DNA of 64,000 nucleotides from Escallonia rubra (taxonomy: Eukaryota > Streptophyta > Magnoliopsida > Escalloniales > Escalloniaceae), in the NCBI GenBank assembly GCA_033065855.1, contig JAVXUO010001660.1, forward strand, positions 186,001 through 250,000. Direction: 5' to 3'. Position numbers and translations under genes: made by a program. Below, one piece after another: positions 1 to 13,442 of this stretch; within the stretch, counting starts at the first letter, position 1, and each line of letters begins with the position of its first letter. The notes below the pieces were generated by a model. It made no database searches. It worked only from the letters and a program-made list of their open reading frames with translations, and was not told the origin of the DNA.

Positions 1-2625
1 CATATGCCGTCTGGTTTAGGAACCATGACAACATTGGCGTCCAATCGGGGTAATAGATATCTTCAATGAAGTTGGCGGTTAAGAGTTTATCCACATCTTC
101 TTCAATCTTCTCATGCCTTTCTGGCGCAAAGGTTCACTTCTTCTGCTTGATAGGTTTCTTGGATGGATCGACATTCAACCTGTGGGTGATGACTTACGGA
201 TCAATCCCAGGCATGTCTGTGGCTGTCCAAGCAAAGATATCCGCATAATTTCTTAATAAGTTCACTAGCTCAAGCTTAGTGTCTTCTTTAAGATTCGAAC
301 TTATCCGAACTATACTTATCTTTCTCTCTAGGATATACTTCAATACTTATAAGATCTTCGACTGGTTCGCCCCTTTGCATCTTTGTATCTTCCTGGAGGT
401 CTTCAATGATAAGTGCTTCTTTTTTCTTCGATCGACATGAAGTCATGTAGCACCGACGAGCTGCAGTCTGGTCTCCTTTCACTTCACCAATCTCGTGTTC
501 CGTTGGGAACTTCATCTTGAGGCGGTAAGTCGATACCACAGCTTGTAACCGATTAAGTGTTGGTCGTCTAAGTATGGCATTGTATGCAAAGGGCACCTTC
601 ACCACCACAAAATCAAGCATCAAGTTTACTTGTGTAAGGGGTGTTCCAATCGCAATTGGGAGGGCGATAACACCTTCGACTGCAACTGGATGATTGGAGA
701 ATCCATACAACGGTGTATCCATCTTTCGAAGACGGTCCGTCAGAATGTTCCTCCTTTTGAATGCATCATAGAACAAGACTTCAGCAGAACTCCCATTATC
801 GATCAGGACACGTTTAACATCAAAATTTCTGGCTTCGATGGTGATGACTAATGGGTCGTCATGAGGATTATTCACTTCATTTAGGTCATCGTCAAAAAAA
901 GAGATGTGGGTAAGGGCATTATCTTCTGTTTTTTACTTAGGGGTTGGCTCGTTGTGCTTACTTCCCTGGCATATGCTTTCAGAGTTTATCCTGACAAGCC
1001 TCCCATGGGTAATCTCCCAAAGATAGCGTTGATTATACTCGTATTCTCTTCCCGTTCTTCTCTCTCTTCTATAGCCGGGGTGTCAGTTTTCATCCTTCCT
1101 TGTGTGCCACAAACTTTCTCAACTAGCCACGCTTGATAAGGACTTCGATCGCTTATTTGAGTGACCCACAATCGTCAGTTGTATGGCCATAATCATTGCG
1201 AAAGTGGCACCACAAGTCTCTATTCCTTTTGTTCACCCGAGATCTCATCTTTTTGGCCACTTGAGAGCTTTATTGTCTTTAATCTCGTGAAGTATCTGTG
1301 ACGGTCTGGCATTGAGGGGCGTCAGATTCTCCAGGGCAAACGGGTCTTTGGGACACCGTTCGTCACGTTTGGAGGGTTTTGTTGTCTTTCCTCCTTAGGG
1401 AGTCAACTCCAGAGACCATTTTTTTGTTCTTCTTTGGCTTTTCCCCGTCGTCCTCTATGTGTTTCCAGGTATTCTTCAGCTTGTATGTACTTGTTAGCCT
1501 TCTTGAGAACAACTTTCATATTCCCTGGAGGACTCTTGTCGATGGAGAATGCAAACTTGGAGGTTGGTCGGAGTCTTCAGAGGAATGCAGTATATTTTAC
1601 GGATTCATCCAGATTATTAACTTCCAAGGTTGCCACATTGAATCGTCCGAGATAGCAGGCCAATGACTCATTTTTCTCTTGCACTATGTTAAGAAGGCTC
1701 GCAGAGTTCTTCCTTCATGAGCGACTGCTTACAAAGTTCTTTTGAAAAAGATCCGATAATTGGGCAAAAGAGTGTATGGATCTTGGTTATAAAGACTTGA
1801 ACCATGCATGTGCAGCTTTTCGTAAGGTGGTAGGAAAGGCTCTATACATGGCAGCGTCTGATACTTGAAAGAGCAACATGCATGTTTGTTTCGAACTGAT
1901 AAACATGTTCTCCTGGATCTCTAGTTTCGCCATAGAGGTCGTATTGAGGCATTCAAAAATTAGGAGGTAATTTTGCTTTTTCGATGACCTCTGATAATGG
2001 ATATCCAAATTTTTCCCTCAGAGGATATCGTTTCTGAGAATGATATTTGGGGACAACCTTCCAGGAGTCTTGTTCTTGGGAACGATACTCAGGCGTCCTT
2101 TTTTTATGTGGATTGATCTTTGAGGGGTCTCAGTTCTGGCGCCCTATTCGGGAGAAGATTGGAACTGTCTTCCACTGATGGATCAGGACGGTAACATGAT
2201 CCACTCCTGGTTATGTGTTCTCCATTCTTCTCTTTGGGATAAAATGTCGGATTGGCTTTCGATCTATATTTACGGTCGTAGCTTGACCTGGAGGTGAGAC
2301 GGAGACAAAGGTCGTCAGGATCTAGATGAGAATGGTGGGTGGATGGTGGAGCCACCGCCATGTCGAGCTTTTGTTGAAGAGTGTTCATGACACCTTTCAG
2401 CTCATGAATTTCTCTTGTGAGGTCGGCATGGGGCGTTTTGAACAGCTAACGGTTTATACGATGACGAAGGTCACCGTTCCTTAGAGTGGATGTTGGAGAT
2501 CGATTTCTCCGAGATCCAGTTTCTGATTCGGGAGTGGTAGATGTTACGTTGACGTAAACATCTTCAGAACAACCGGCACGACGACGTGAAGGAGTCGAGC
2601 ATTGTCATGAGAATGACTATCTTCA
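1..2625 (-). mobile_element. Ty3/gypsy LTR retrotransposon, internal region (fossil)
   Basis: The minus strand carries, from right to left, a gag-like part (about 1790-2450, with a capsid-like stretch at 1787-2008), an aspartic-protease part (288-875, containing the active-site-like DNGSSAEVLF) and the start of a reverse-transcriptase part running off the window at 1-250. This order and the protease context fit the Tat/Athila-like side of Ty3/gypsy. The element is broken, with several breaks, and no LTR is visible in the window. Its right edge near 2625 abuts the noncoding repeat family that follows. Old fossil; the lineage within Ty3/gypsy is tentative. Confidence 0.8.
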
Positions 2626-4700
2626 CACCTTTTGGCTTGTTCCCCATTTTCTCGAGAATTCTATGGTAGAGATGTTAGTCTATGGTTGCTTAACAATTAC
2701 TAAAATATATATATAAGGAAGGGAAAAACAAAAAAGTTAACAATGCGTATCAGGCCAACTTATCCATTGATTTTTGGCTTTTTAAAAAAAAAATCTAACC
2801 ACCCTTGAATTTTTATTACTATAGCAGGCCAACTAGCCAAGGTGGGTGAGAGTCATCTCCAAAGTAATCAAGTCACCGTCAAAATCATGTATCATGTGTG
2901 TTCCCGGTAATATTGACATTTTAGCCGCACCTACATAGTTATCGGCCAATGTGTCATCAAAGTAACATGATATAAAAATCCTAATTATTAATCCTTATTA
3001 TTTAAGACCGTCGAGGTAGAAGAGGTTGATGTGACAAAAATATAAGTAAAAGAAGACAAGACTGAATATTGAATAATATGGTCAACTATCCTAGTTATAC
3101 GAGACTAATAGTTCTAAACCATCTAAGAGTAATTTTTTGCTACAAGAGGCATAAATAATAGTTATGCAATGTTAATGTAAGCCTATCAAAACGTTAAAAA
3201 AAAAAAAAAAGATTTTGAGCTCCCTCATTGAAACTAAGACTTTAACTGTCACTTCGTAAACCTTGGCAACTACTCAGTCCCTTAAAAAGTTTGAATGAGT
3301 TAAATAAGGTAAAAAAAAACGTGTTTCTACAAAACCTATTTTCTTCCATCAGCACGTCTAGCTCTATGATAAGAATAAAAAAAAAAATTCAAGGAATAAT
3401 CGCATAACATTTCAAGCCTTAATCCTGCTTTAGAGATATTGTAATTGATGTATTTACACGTATACTAGTAACAATTCATATTTCAACCGAAGATAAATAT
3501 GCTTTGACATTACAGTTTATGATATTAGAATCTTTTAATACAAATATCAGGAAAGGAGTCTTATTGTATTCGATGTACTTACTCCTTTCCTAAAAGACTG
3601 ATTCCAAGCGTTGATGACCTTTAAAATTAGATGTTGGTTATATAAAACCACAAAAGTACAAAATGAGGTTTGGTGAAAACATTTAGGGATCACATTTGTG
3701 GTAAAGTGATTAAATGCTGTTGGTTATCAATCGTCGGTGTAAGCGAGTGATGGGCCAACACCTAGACTTGTAAAGGCCTCATATTAAACCTATGATCATG
3801 GAGTCCATGTCCAGCAAACATTGATTCAGACTTGTGAAATTGATTAGGACGGTTCAATATGTTGTAAAATAATCATCAGTCTCTAATGGGACCCACCATT
3901 TAATTATATAATAATTATCCCACATGTAACTTTGAACAAATATGACCCACTGCCATTAAGTCTCACATGCACTTTCACCAAATCAGTTAACATGTTTATT
4001 TTCGAAATCTCTTATGAGAGAAATCTCTTATGAGTTTGCTTTGCGCTCACCTTGAAAAGATTTCCTGCTCACACGAGAGATTCTTAAAGGTGCAAAGCAT
4101 TATTTGAGGTGGGGTTTGTGTGTAAATCCATCAGACGGATGTGGGATTGTCGGCCTTATCTTTAGTTTAGTCTGGAAGATGTGAAATTTGAATTATTGGA
4201 CATTGAATGACAATTTTCAATAGAGATACTTACGCCCCACTAGACATAACATGATTTTGGGCTATTAGCCTCGTGATTTAGGATCACTAAATTAAGAGAC
4301 TGATCAGATAAGAGAAAGGGTTAAGAGATAGATAGTTTTTATATAAAAGATTCAACTGTACTAAATGAACAGAAACATGAATCATCACGAATATCTCATT
4401 TGCACAAAACCAACAAAAATGTTATCAAGAATAGATAAGGATATGATCAATAGAATTAATGTTTGATTTGAGAAAAAAGATAAACTAGGATTTGGGAGCG
4501 AGAGAAATGGGAATAGAGGCTGCCGGTGATGGAGAGGGGAGCTGTCGGCGTCGAGAGAGGACTGCCGACGACGGGGAAAGCTGCTTGGGTGATGGAAAGA
4601 GGCTCTGTCACAAATGGTGGTGGTTGTCACAGTTGAAGGCGCCAGTTAGATAGAAAACCAACGGGTTGTTGTGAAGTGTGAAGTCTGATCTAGGATTTTT
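2625..4700 (+). repeat. Repeat family R, copy a
   Basis: Noncoding AT-rich sequence that recurs, clearly recognisable, at 4935-8130, 8150-10780, 13443-20510 and 23575-25150. Landmarks shared between copies are CTCGAGAATTCTA near the left edge, a block about a ring of 'caggccaact', and a block containing GGGACCCACCATTTAATTA. The segment 4020-4510 recurs at 13450-13920. No coding capacity or terminal structure was recognised, so the family is unclassified. Confidence 0.75.
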
Positions 4701-4935
4701 TTTTTGTTCATATAGCGACCCGTTTGGACCCGCGAGTCCAGTCACCTAACCCACTATGACCCTTGTTGAAGTGAGCAATCCAATTCTAACCCGTGGGTCA
4801 AGTCACCCGTTCAGTGGGTTTCCCATGATTGACCCGCAGAGAGAGAAAATAAGCTAAAATTAGGTTGAGTCATATTTTGTCAGCTCTAGTCGGTAATATT
4901 GATCATGACAACAAAATACTTTTTATTATGTAGGA
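4700..4935. other. Noncoding, low-similarity spacer
   Basis: Contains several copies of a GACCCG/GGGTCA motif in both orientations, as in degenerate subterminal repeats of a DNA transposon, but no convincing termini. No gene seen. Confidence 0.4.
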
Positions 4936-5563
4936 CCATCTTCACACTTTTTGTGCTTGTTCCCCATTTTCTCGAGAATTCTACGTCGAGCTGTTGGTCT
5001 ATGGTTGCTTAACAATTACTAAAATATATATAAGGAAGGGAAAAACAAAAAAGTTAACAATGCGTATCAGGCCAACTTATCCATTGATTTTTGGCTTTTT
5101 TGAAAAAATCTAACCCCCCCCCCCCCCCCCTCGAACTTTTATTACTAAAGCAGGCCAACTGGCCATGGTGGTTGAGAGTCGTCTCCAAAGCAATCAAGTC
5201 ATCGTCAAACTCATGTGTCACGTGGGTCCCTGGTAATATCGACATTTTAGCCGCACCTATACTTATCTGCCAACGTATCACCAAAGGAAAATGTTATATA
5301 ATTCCTAATTATTAATCCTTATTATATAAGATCGTCGAGGTAGAAGAGGTTGATGTGACAAAAATATGAGTAAAAGAAGACACGACTGAATATCGAACAA
5401 TATGGCCAACTGTCCTAATTATTCGAGACTAATAGTTCTGAACAATCTAAAAGTAATTTTTTGCTACAAGAGGCAAAAATAATAATTATGCAATGTTAAT
5501 GTAAGCCTATCGAAACGTCAAACAAAAAAAATTTGAGCGCCCTCATCGAAACTAAGACATTAA

Positions 5564-6001
5564 GAGTTTGTTTAGATGAAGAATTTCAAATTACCTTGTA
5601 TTTTAAAATCCATTCATTTTGAAATTCGTTGATTTATAAATTTATGAAATTACAAATATTGTGTTTGGGCTATTTTGTAGATTGAGTATTTCATATGCAG
5701 ATTTACATTTGAAAATTTAAACCTAGATAATTTAATAGTGTATAGGTACAAACTAATGATAGAGAGTATCTCCTTTTTTTATGGAAGAAGTTACCTAAAA
5801 TAATAGAGACTTGACAAATAACTTGTGTGGACTAATTATTTCTAAAGGAAATTTTAGCACACCAAATCCCCTTTCCAAATTGCTCATAAAATTTAGTAAA
5901 TCCATCTTATCAGTATCCAAACAAGGAATTTTATACAATGTGTTTCAAAATCTTATATGAAAGTGAAATTCTCAGGTTAATTATTTCATCCAAACACACA
6001 C
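5564..6001. mobile_element. PIF/Harbinger (Tourist-like) MITE 1
   Basis: 438-bp element with terminal inverted repeats GAGTTTGTTTAGATGAA (left) and GTGTGTGTTTGGATGAA (right, reverse complement), flanked by TAA at 5561-5563 and 6002-6004. The paralogous copy at 3225-3250 lacks the insertion and has a single site, which confirms the 3-bp target duplication expected of PIF/Harbinger. Noncoding. Confidence 0.85.
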
Positions 6002-6585
6002 TAACTGTCACTCCGAAACCGTGACAACAACTCAGTCCCTTAATAAATTTGAAGGAGCTAAATTAGGTAAAATCGTGTTTCTACAAAACCTATTTTCTTT
6101 CATCAGCATGTCTAGCTCTATGGTAAAAATAAAAAATAAAAAAGAATTTTCAAAGAATAATCTCATAACACTTCAAGCCTTAATCCTGCTTTAGAGATAT
6201 TGTATTTGATGTATTTACTCGTACACTAGTAAAATTTCATATTTCAACAGAAGACAAATATGCATTGACATTACAATTTATGATATTAGAATCTTTTAAT
6301 ACAAATATCAGGGAAGGAGTCTTATTGTATTTGATGTACTTTTGTTGGTTATATAAAACCACAAAAGTACAAAAAGAGGTTTGGTGCAAACATTTAGGAA
6401 TCAACATTTGTGGTAGAGTGATTAAATGCCGTTGGTTATCAATCGTCGGTGTAAGCGACGTTATGGGCCAACACCTAGACTTATAAAGGCCTCATATTAA
6501 ACCTATGATCATGGAGTCCATGTCCAGCAAACATTGATTCAGACTTGTGAAATTGACTAGGACGGTTCAATAGGTTGTAAAATAA

Positions 6586-6855
6586 TCATCAGTCTCTAAT
6601 GGGACCCACCATTTAATTATATAATAATTATCCCACATGTAACTTTGAACAAATATGACCCACTGCCATTAAGTCTCACCTGCAATTTCACCAAATCAGT
6701 TAACATGTTTATTTTCGAAATCATCAGTCTCTAATGGGACCCACCATTTAATTATATAATAATTATCCCACATGTAACTTTGAACAAATATGACCCACTG
6801 CCATTAAGTCTCACCTGCAATTTCACCAAATCAGTTAACATGTTTATTTTCGAAA
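6586..6855 (+). repeat. 135-bp tandem duplication inside copy b
   Basis: Positions 6586-6720 are repeated almost perfectly at 6721-6855. The near identity means the duplication is much younger than the split of the repeat-family copies. Confidence 0.9.
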
Positions 6856-7332
6856 TAATGCATTCAAACGGCTAAATGTCGTATGGTGTTGCATCATTGG
6901 TTCGATTTACATGTATTTTCAATAATAAAAAATTGTACGATGACCGCTGCATACGTTGTCTCCCTTAACTCTTAATTTCGATAAAAATTCTAACTTAAGT
7001 GTGCTCTATACATTACTGCAATACAATACTTCACACATTATATAATCAAAAAATACTTCACACATTCCAAAATTCGATAAAGCTTTATAGCTGTTTTTGG
7101 GTATAAATTTAAGTCACTCAATACAAAATCATAGAAATTTAATACAAATATAAGCATACAAATTTGAAACAAATATAAGCATACTCGTGCAGGCCACCCT
7201 AAACATTCTCACGTTGTTAATTAAAATCTTTCTTCCATAAATATTTCTACGTTAAACAGGTACCATTTCAAGAGTAAAACGAGGTGACAATAATAAATAT
7301 GATTAATATTAATGTGTACAAATCTACAATTA

Positions 7333-7728
7333 GGGTGTGTTTAGATATGAGATTTTGAAATACTGGATATTTCTAAATGCCCTCATTTTGAAATCCCTTG
7401 ATTTACAAATCCTATCATTTTGAAATATCTTGTTTGGAAGAAAGGAAGCAAAATGTTGTTAAAAAAGGTGGGAGACAAGATTCCTAAAAAATAGGGAACT
7501 AGTTATTGTGGGTTTGTAAATTACTGATTGGAGTGAATTTGACAAATAACTAGTTCAAACTAGTGATTTGAACTGTGGATTTGGTGATCCAAAATCCACA
7601 GTTCAAATCACTCCGAAATTTCAAAAATTTTCTTTTGAACTATCCAAACAAGATATTTTGTCTGAGTGATTTATAAATACCCTACCAAAGTCAAATCTCC
7701 AGTTCAAATCATATATCCAAACACACCC
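7333..7728. mobile_element. PIF/Harbinger (Tourist-like) MITE 2
   Basis: 396-bp noncoding element with terminal inverted repeats GGGTGTGTTTAGATATGA and GGGTGTGTTTGGATATAT, flanked by TTA at 7330-7332 and 7729-7731. Sibling copies near 19980 and 24800 have the uninterrupted site (ATTAGAATGAGTGG). Confidence 0.88.
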
Positions 7729-9017
7729 TTAGAGTGAGTGCCCGCATGTGTACCCACTGATACCAATAATAGAATTGTTTGAGTTGGATTGAAATACTAC
7801 TTAAGGTTAAGCAATATTATTTTTTGAGGAACTTTACAAATTGGGAACTTAACAAAGTCTTGCTCTATTATCTCCCTTTGTGTTTGGCCCCCCCTTTATT
7901 ATAGTATAACCTGGTCAGGAACTCGTGCCAAGCATTAGACGTTCTTAGCCATCAACTTATTAAAAGGTTTGAACTATAAAATAAAAACATACTACACAAT
8001 CTATATGTCCATTGTTGTTTCATCAAAGACAATCACGTTTATTTTTAAATGGGTGAACTTCCTTTTAATAGACTAATTCAACTGTTGTAGTGAAATAACA
8101 ATGAGCAATGTTGTTGGACATATAACTAATCCTGATTTTGTAATCATGTAGAGGAACATATATCAAAAGTTTACGGTTGCTTAACAAACTAAAATAAGGA
8201 AGAGAAAGAAAAAAGGTTTTAACAATGTCTGCATCCTCTAGATATTAGATTTGTATTAGACTCAAATCATCCCTTACGTTTTTGCTTGGAAAAATCATAC
8301 CAACCTTGCATTTTCACTACTAAAGCACATCAACTGGCCAAGGTGGTCAGTGAAGTCATCATCTAACTCGTGTATCCCGTGTTCCTCAATAATACTGATA
8401 TTTTAGCGTACCTAAATATAATCTACCAACGTGTCACCCAAAAAAAAATAAAAAAAAATTTGTATAGTTTGAAATTATGGATTATTTAGGATTGTCGGAT
8501 TAGAAAATGTTGATATGATGGCAACATGAGCAAAATAAGTCAGCTGAATTCTGGACGATATGACCAACGGTCCTCAATGCTTGAGACAAATAGATCCGCA
8601 CCCCTCAATCTTTTTTTTGCTACAAGAGAGGCAAAAATCATGGTTATGCAGCGTCAATGCAAGCCTATCGAGACGTTAGAAAAATAAATAATAGAGTGCC
8701 CTCACCGAAATCAAGACATTAACCGTGATTATGTGAGCCTTGACAACAAATTTGTCCCTTAAATGTTCAAATGACCTAAAATTAAGACAAAAAGTGTTTC
8801 TACAAATCCTATTTCCTTCCATCGGCAAACATTTTTCAGAAATAATCTCATAAAATTTCAAGCCTTAATCAATGTAAGGAACAAAAAAAGACTAGCCTTA
8901 TTGCAAGTAGGAATGACTTTTGCCAAACAGTTCTAAAGCACAATTCCTGCTTTGGAACTCTTGATTGCTGTATTTTATCGTACTTTAGTAGCAATAAATT
9001 TTGTTGGTAGAGATTAA

Positions 9018-10460
9018 GGATCTGTTTGGAACCAATTCTTTTGGGATTTGAATTTCAGATTTGGAATTGGATTTGGAATTCAATTCACTTCTTTTTGTTT
9101 GGAACGAAAGGGAATTCAAATAACAAAATTTCAATTTTGTGTTTGGAGAATAGAGGAAATGGAAAGGTAATAATTTTTTAGACAATTATATCCTTGATTT
9201 ATGATGAAAAACAAATTACGGTAAATGGTTTCAAGTGTGCTAGTGCCAGCACATGGTGGTGGCGGTGGTGGCGGCACTGCACGGTGTAGCAACATCGACG
9301 GTGGTTGGGTGGTCAAGTGATGGTAATGATGGTAGTCGTGGTATTGAGGTGTAACAAAGTGTAACTAGAGGTCATCAACTGACGCCAATAGTGATGCCGA
9401 TGGCAGTAGTGGCGGCGGTGGTGGCAGTAGTGGTGGCGGCGGAGGCGACAGTAGTGATGGCGACGGTTGTGGTGGCAGTAGTAGTGGTGGCGGCGGTGAT
9501 GGTGGTGGTGGCGGCAGTAGTGATGGTGGTGGGGGTGAAGGCAGTAATGGCGGCATCAATGGTGGCAGTAATGGTGGTGGCAATAGTGGTGGTGGTGGTG
9601 GCAGTAGTGGTTGCTGCGGTGATGGTGGTGGTGGGGGTGAAGGTGGTGGTGGCGGCGGCGGTGGTGGCAGTAGTGGCGGTGGTGGCAATAGTGGTGGTGG
9701 TGGTGGCTGTGGTGGTGGTGACGGTGGTGGTAGTGGCATTATTGGTGGCAGCGGCGGCGATAGTGGTTGTGGTGGCAGAGGTAGTGGTGGCGACGGTGGT
9801 AGTTGTGGTAGTATTGGCGGTGGTGGCAGTAGCGGTAGTGGTGGGGGATGCAGTGGCGGTGGTGGTGGTAGTAGTGGTGGCAGTAGGGGTGACAATGGTG
9901 GTGGTGGTGGCAGTAGTGGCAGTACTGTTGGTGGCGGTGGCGATGGCGGTGGCAGTGGGGTAGAGGTGAGGGATGCAGTGGCGATGTTGGTTGTAGTGGT
10001 GGTGGTGGTGGTAGTGTTCGCATTGGTTGTGGCGGCAACGACAGTGGTAGTGATGGCGGCGGTGGTAGTGTGGCGGTGGTAGTGGTGGTGGTGGTGGCAG
10101 TGGTGGTAGTAGTGGCGGCGACGACGGTGGTGGTGGCGACAATAGTGGTGGCGGTGGCAGTAGTGGTGCTGGTGGTGGTAGTAAAAGTGGTGTTGCGGTA
10201 GCGGCAATGAAGATGGTGGTGGTGGGTTCATTGTTGGAGAGATCCAGAAAAAAGGGTAAGATAGGTAAATAATTAATTTTAATTCAAGTAAATCGAAATC
10301 CCATGAAATCCAACCATTTTTCATCGGATTTCACACTATAGAAACAAATCCAGTCAAATCCCATGAAATCCAATTCCAATTCCTTTTTTTAATGTTCCAA
10401 ACAACAAAATTTAAGGATTTGAAATGAAATCCCATCAATTCCATGGTTCCAAACACACTC
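9018..10460. mobile_element. PIF/Harbinger-type nonautonomous element 3, with triplet-rich core
   Basis: 1443-bp element. Termini are GGATCTGTTTGGAACC and (reverse complement) GAGTGTGTTTGGAACC, with further inverted similarity inside (GGGATTT blocks). It is flanked by TAA at 9015-9017 and 10461-10463. The homologous empty site at 24411-24430 has a single TAA, proving the insertion. The core (about 9240-10230) is nearly all GGT/GGC triplets. No transposase. Confidence 0.85.
9240..10230. repeat. Imperfect GGT/GGC/AGT trinucleotide tract
   Basis: About 1 kb of degenerate GTGGTGGCAGTAGTGG-type repeats. It opens long frames on both strands (proline-rich on minus, valine/alanine-rich on plus), which are compositional artefacts and not genes. 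Confidence 0.9.
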
Positions 10461-10780
10461 TAAATGTGCTTTGCCGATGGTTCAGACTTGGAGCAACATG
10501 TCTTTGGTGGGACCCGCCATTTAATTGTGTGTATATATAGACCACATATACAACTTTGAACAAAATGTGCTCCACCATCATTGAGTCCCACCTGTAATTT
10601 CACCAAACCAATTCACAAGTTTATTACCAAAATTATGCGTTCAAATGGGTAAATATTATATAGTTTTGGATCACTGGTTTTAACTTGCAGGTATATTTGA
10701 TAATGAAAATTTTTATTATCTGAAATTAGGGGCTCGGCTATTTAGAACCGTTACATATGTTATTCCCTACAATATTCACC

Positions 10781-13276
10781 CAAAACGTATTTTCTCCTAC
10801 TTCCTAGGCCCTTGGTTTTATTTTGGTCTAAGGAAGTACTTTCTTGATTATCTTTGTCACGTATGTCATGCGAGAAATATCTTTCAATATTTCTTTTAGG
10901 TTTATTACAACGATCTTCGGTGAGGCAAGTTGGGAATACAAGTACAAGGGAGGTCCCTATATAATCGACTTGAATAAAAAGAATGATTAAAGTTATGATT
11001 TCATTGCCGTCAAGGCAACCACTACATTACATTAGATTTATAACCAGAACCACTATATCTATTTTGCACCACTACCACAATTCTCTCTCCCTTAATTGTC
11101 GCTACTACCACCACCAATATCATTACCACCGTAAGGACACTGTCACGTACACCACACAATCACCGCCACCACCACCTCCACGCTTCCAAAATAATCTCTA
11201 TATCCACCGCACTCTATCCACCACGCTACAACCGTCACAATGACTACCATTCTGCTGATTGTTACCACCACCATCACGAACCAAACCAAAACAGTTTTGG
11301 CAATAATTTTTTAAAATGTTCTCATAGATGAATAATTTGGTAAATGGAGAAATTTGTAAAATTGAACAATTTTCAAACACAACCATACAGGCTAAGTAAT
11401 TTTCAGCAATAAAAGTTCAGTCGTTTATTGGTTTTCAATTTCACTAATTAGCACTGAAATTTTTAGCACTTAATGCTTATTTTATCAAGTAGCCCATTAG
11501 TCAACAATCTCAAAGTAAACCGACATTGAAGGAAGGAAAGAAAGTTGTATTTTAGAAGAAGCAGCGGAGAGCTTTGTACTTTCTAATTACTTTAAGGAAG
11601 GTCAACGCAATAAAACCTTTTCACATGTACCTTTTTCATGGGCCTAGTAGTCTAACGAGCATGTCTCGTTGCGTGCCAAAGTCTTAACTTCATTTATGCT
11701 TAAAGCCTGAAAGGTAACTATTACTCTCGGCACATATAGTCGACGATAATGTCGTCAACGAAGGTACACGGTCTGCTAGACTAAACTGTGGTAAAAATAT
11801 ACCTTGAATGTCCAAAGTAAGTTTCTGTCAATAAATGTCTATAAATAGTGAATTTTAGTTGCTAAATTTACTTAATTTTACTCACTAAACTAATAAGTGT
11901 ATCCGTGTGTGCGACCTTAGTTAGAAAAGAGAAAGAGAAAAGAAAAGACAAGCTATATAGTCTTCTCTCTGTCTGTCTTTCGGTGACTAATTGTGCTGAG
12001 CAGATATGAACGCTTAAGGAAGAATCCAATGATTTCCACATCCTTTTTTGAAGCTTACGTTGGTGAAGGTTAGCAGTTAATGGATGGGGCCGCATATAGC
12101 TAATACAAATGAATCAATTCCACATGAAAGGAAATCATCACCATCATCATAACTTACGATGATGGTGGTGGTGGATAGGCACCGATTATTGCGGTGGTGT
12201 GATTGCGGTAAATTAGCCGTAATAATTCTTATAATTTGATTTTACAATAGAAGTATATGATTGTTGTCTGAATGTGAGACAATAAAATAGTAGCTCTTGA
12301 TACCATGTTCGATAATTAGTATAAACAATTACACGTTATTTCCTTAATCTAAATTATCTTCTGATACTTTTCACAAACTTCGAGAGGTGTGGTGTCTCCT
12401 CACAAAGGAAAAAAATTAAGAGACCGAAAATGAAAGCCTTTTCTTTCTTTCAAAGCGTATTCAACGTAATTATTGCCACGAGCATGACATCACGCGGCAA
12501 TCGTTTGGTTCAGTGATTATCGTGTTCGCTGTCTTTGCTTGAGACTTAAGTTTGAAAATGTCCATAAATGCTAGGCGGGCTAATCTCTCAAATAATACTT
12601 AAGACTGAACTGATAAATGTAATGTGCCTATCGACAAAAAAATTAGCAAAAATGTTACACCCGCAAGTATACGGTGCATGGAAGATCAAGGGAATTCGCC
12701 AGAACTCCATCCCACACATGAATGCAGACAAACATCGACTTTTAATTCAACTAGGATGGACATGACGATAGAGAATTGACTAGTACCTACACCTCTGCTC
12801 TTTAAATTATAGCTAAATTTACCATGAAACGGTGGTAAAAATGAAAACGAGGTGAAGATAATGAATGGCAAGATAATTGATTGATGTACTCACTCGCTTT
12901 TCTTCGTTTTTTTTTTTTTTTGCTTTTATTTTATTTTTGGCTAAACTTTTCTTTGCTTGTACGTGAGTTACTTAAGTTTTTGGTTAAACCTTGTTTTAAT
13001 TACACAAGTTGAAAAGTAAATGATACACAATTATCAGTGATTCTGTGCCTTTTTAGTGAACAGTTCTATGTGGTCCTCGGATTGGAACTATCCTTTTGGC
13101 TATTTGCATTCTGTGGACATCTTTATTTAACGCATTGGAGCGACCCTGCTAGCAATGGAAGTGTCATTACTATCTATGGTGTAGTAATATATGCAATATC
13201 GTACAAAAGTGACGGAGATTTTTTGTTTTCAGTATCTTAAAAGTTCATACGGTATGACTAAGAGAAAAATCTCTTA
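10781..13276. other. Noncoding AT-rich region
   Basis: No gene recognised. 10980-11270 is rich in CCACCA triplets, like other elements in the window. A short inverted ATCATCATCACCATC-type stretch lies near 12135-12175. Apparent frames here have no coding character that I recognise. Confidence 0.5.
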
Positions 13277-13442
13277 CTTTTTTGGTACAAAAAAGGGTGA
13301 TAAGGTTTTGTCACACCTTTCGAGCCGGGTAAGACCATATGGGCGGCAAAACTCTCCTTACCAAGTTTAAACGCAGCTGCATTCACAGGGCTCGAAATCG
13401 AGACCTCTGGTTAAGTCAGGACAGCCCCGTGCCCGCTGACCT
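13277..13442 (-). mobile_element. SINE, family S, copy 1
   Basis: 166-bp tRNA-derived-like short element on the minus strand, flanked by a perfect 9-bp target duplication AATCTCTTA (13268-13276 and 13443-13451). The preinsertion site survives in the paralogous copy at 4022-4032. Read on the minus strand it begins with a GGTCAGCGGG head, has a B-box-like TTCGAGCCC, and ends in an A-rich tail, matching the copy at 21502-21669. Confidence 0.85.

Larger units (their letters stand above)
4935..8130 (+). repeat. Repeat family R, copy b
   Basis: Second and longest copy of the family, homologous to 2625-4000 on its left and to 19500-20510 on its right. It is interrupted by two short inverted-repeat elements (5564-6001 and 7333-7728), whose exact insertion points are revealed by sibling copies lacking them. 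A C homopolymer of about 17 bases lies near 5116-5132. No gene. Confidence 0.8.
8150..10780 (+). repeat. Repeat family R, copy c
   Basis: Third, more diverged copy, interrupted by the element at 9018-10460. Its left part (8150-9017) matches 23580-24420 best; its right part (10461-10780) matches 19420-19660. No gene. Confidence 0.75.

Noticed and set aside
4385-4630. 81-codon minus-strand frame
   Set aside because: Lies in the repeat family; the sibling segment at 13800-13920 does not keep it.
9365-10324. Long open frames encoding proline-rich and histidine-rich proteins, and a valine-rich frame on the other strand
   Set aside because: They are produced by the GGT/GGC trinucleotide tract, are open on several frames at once, and lie inside a nonautonomous element.
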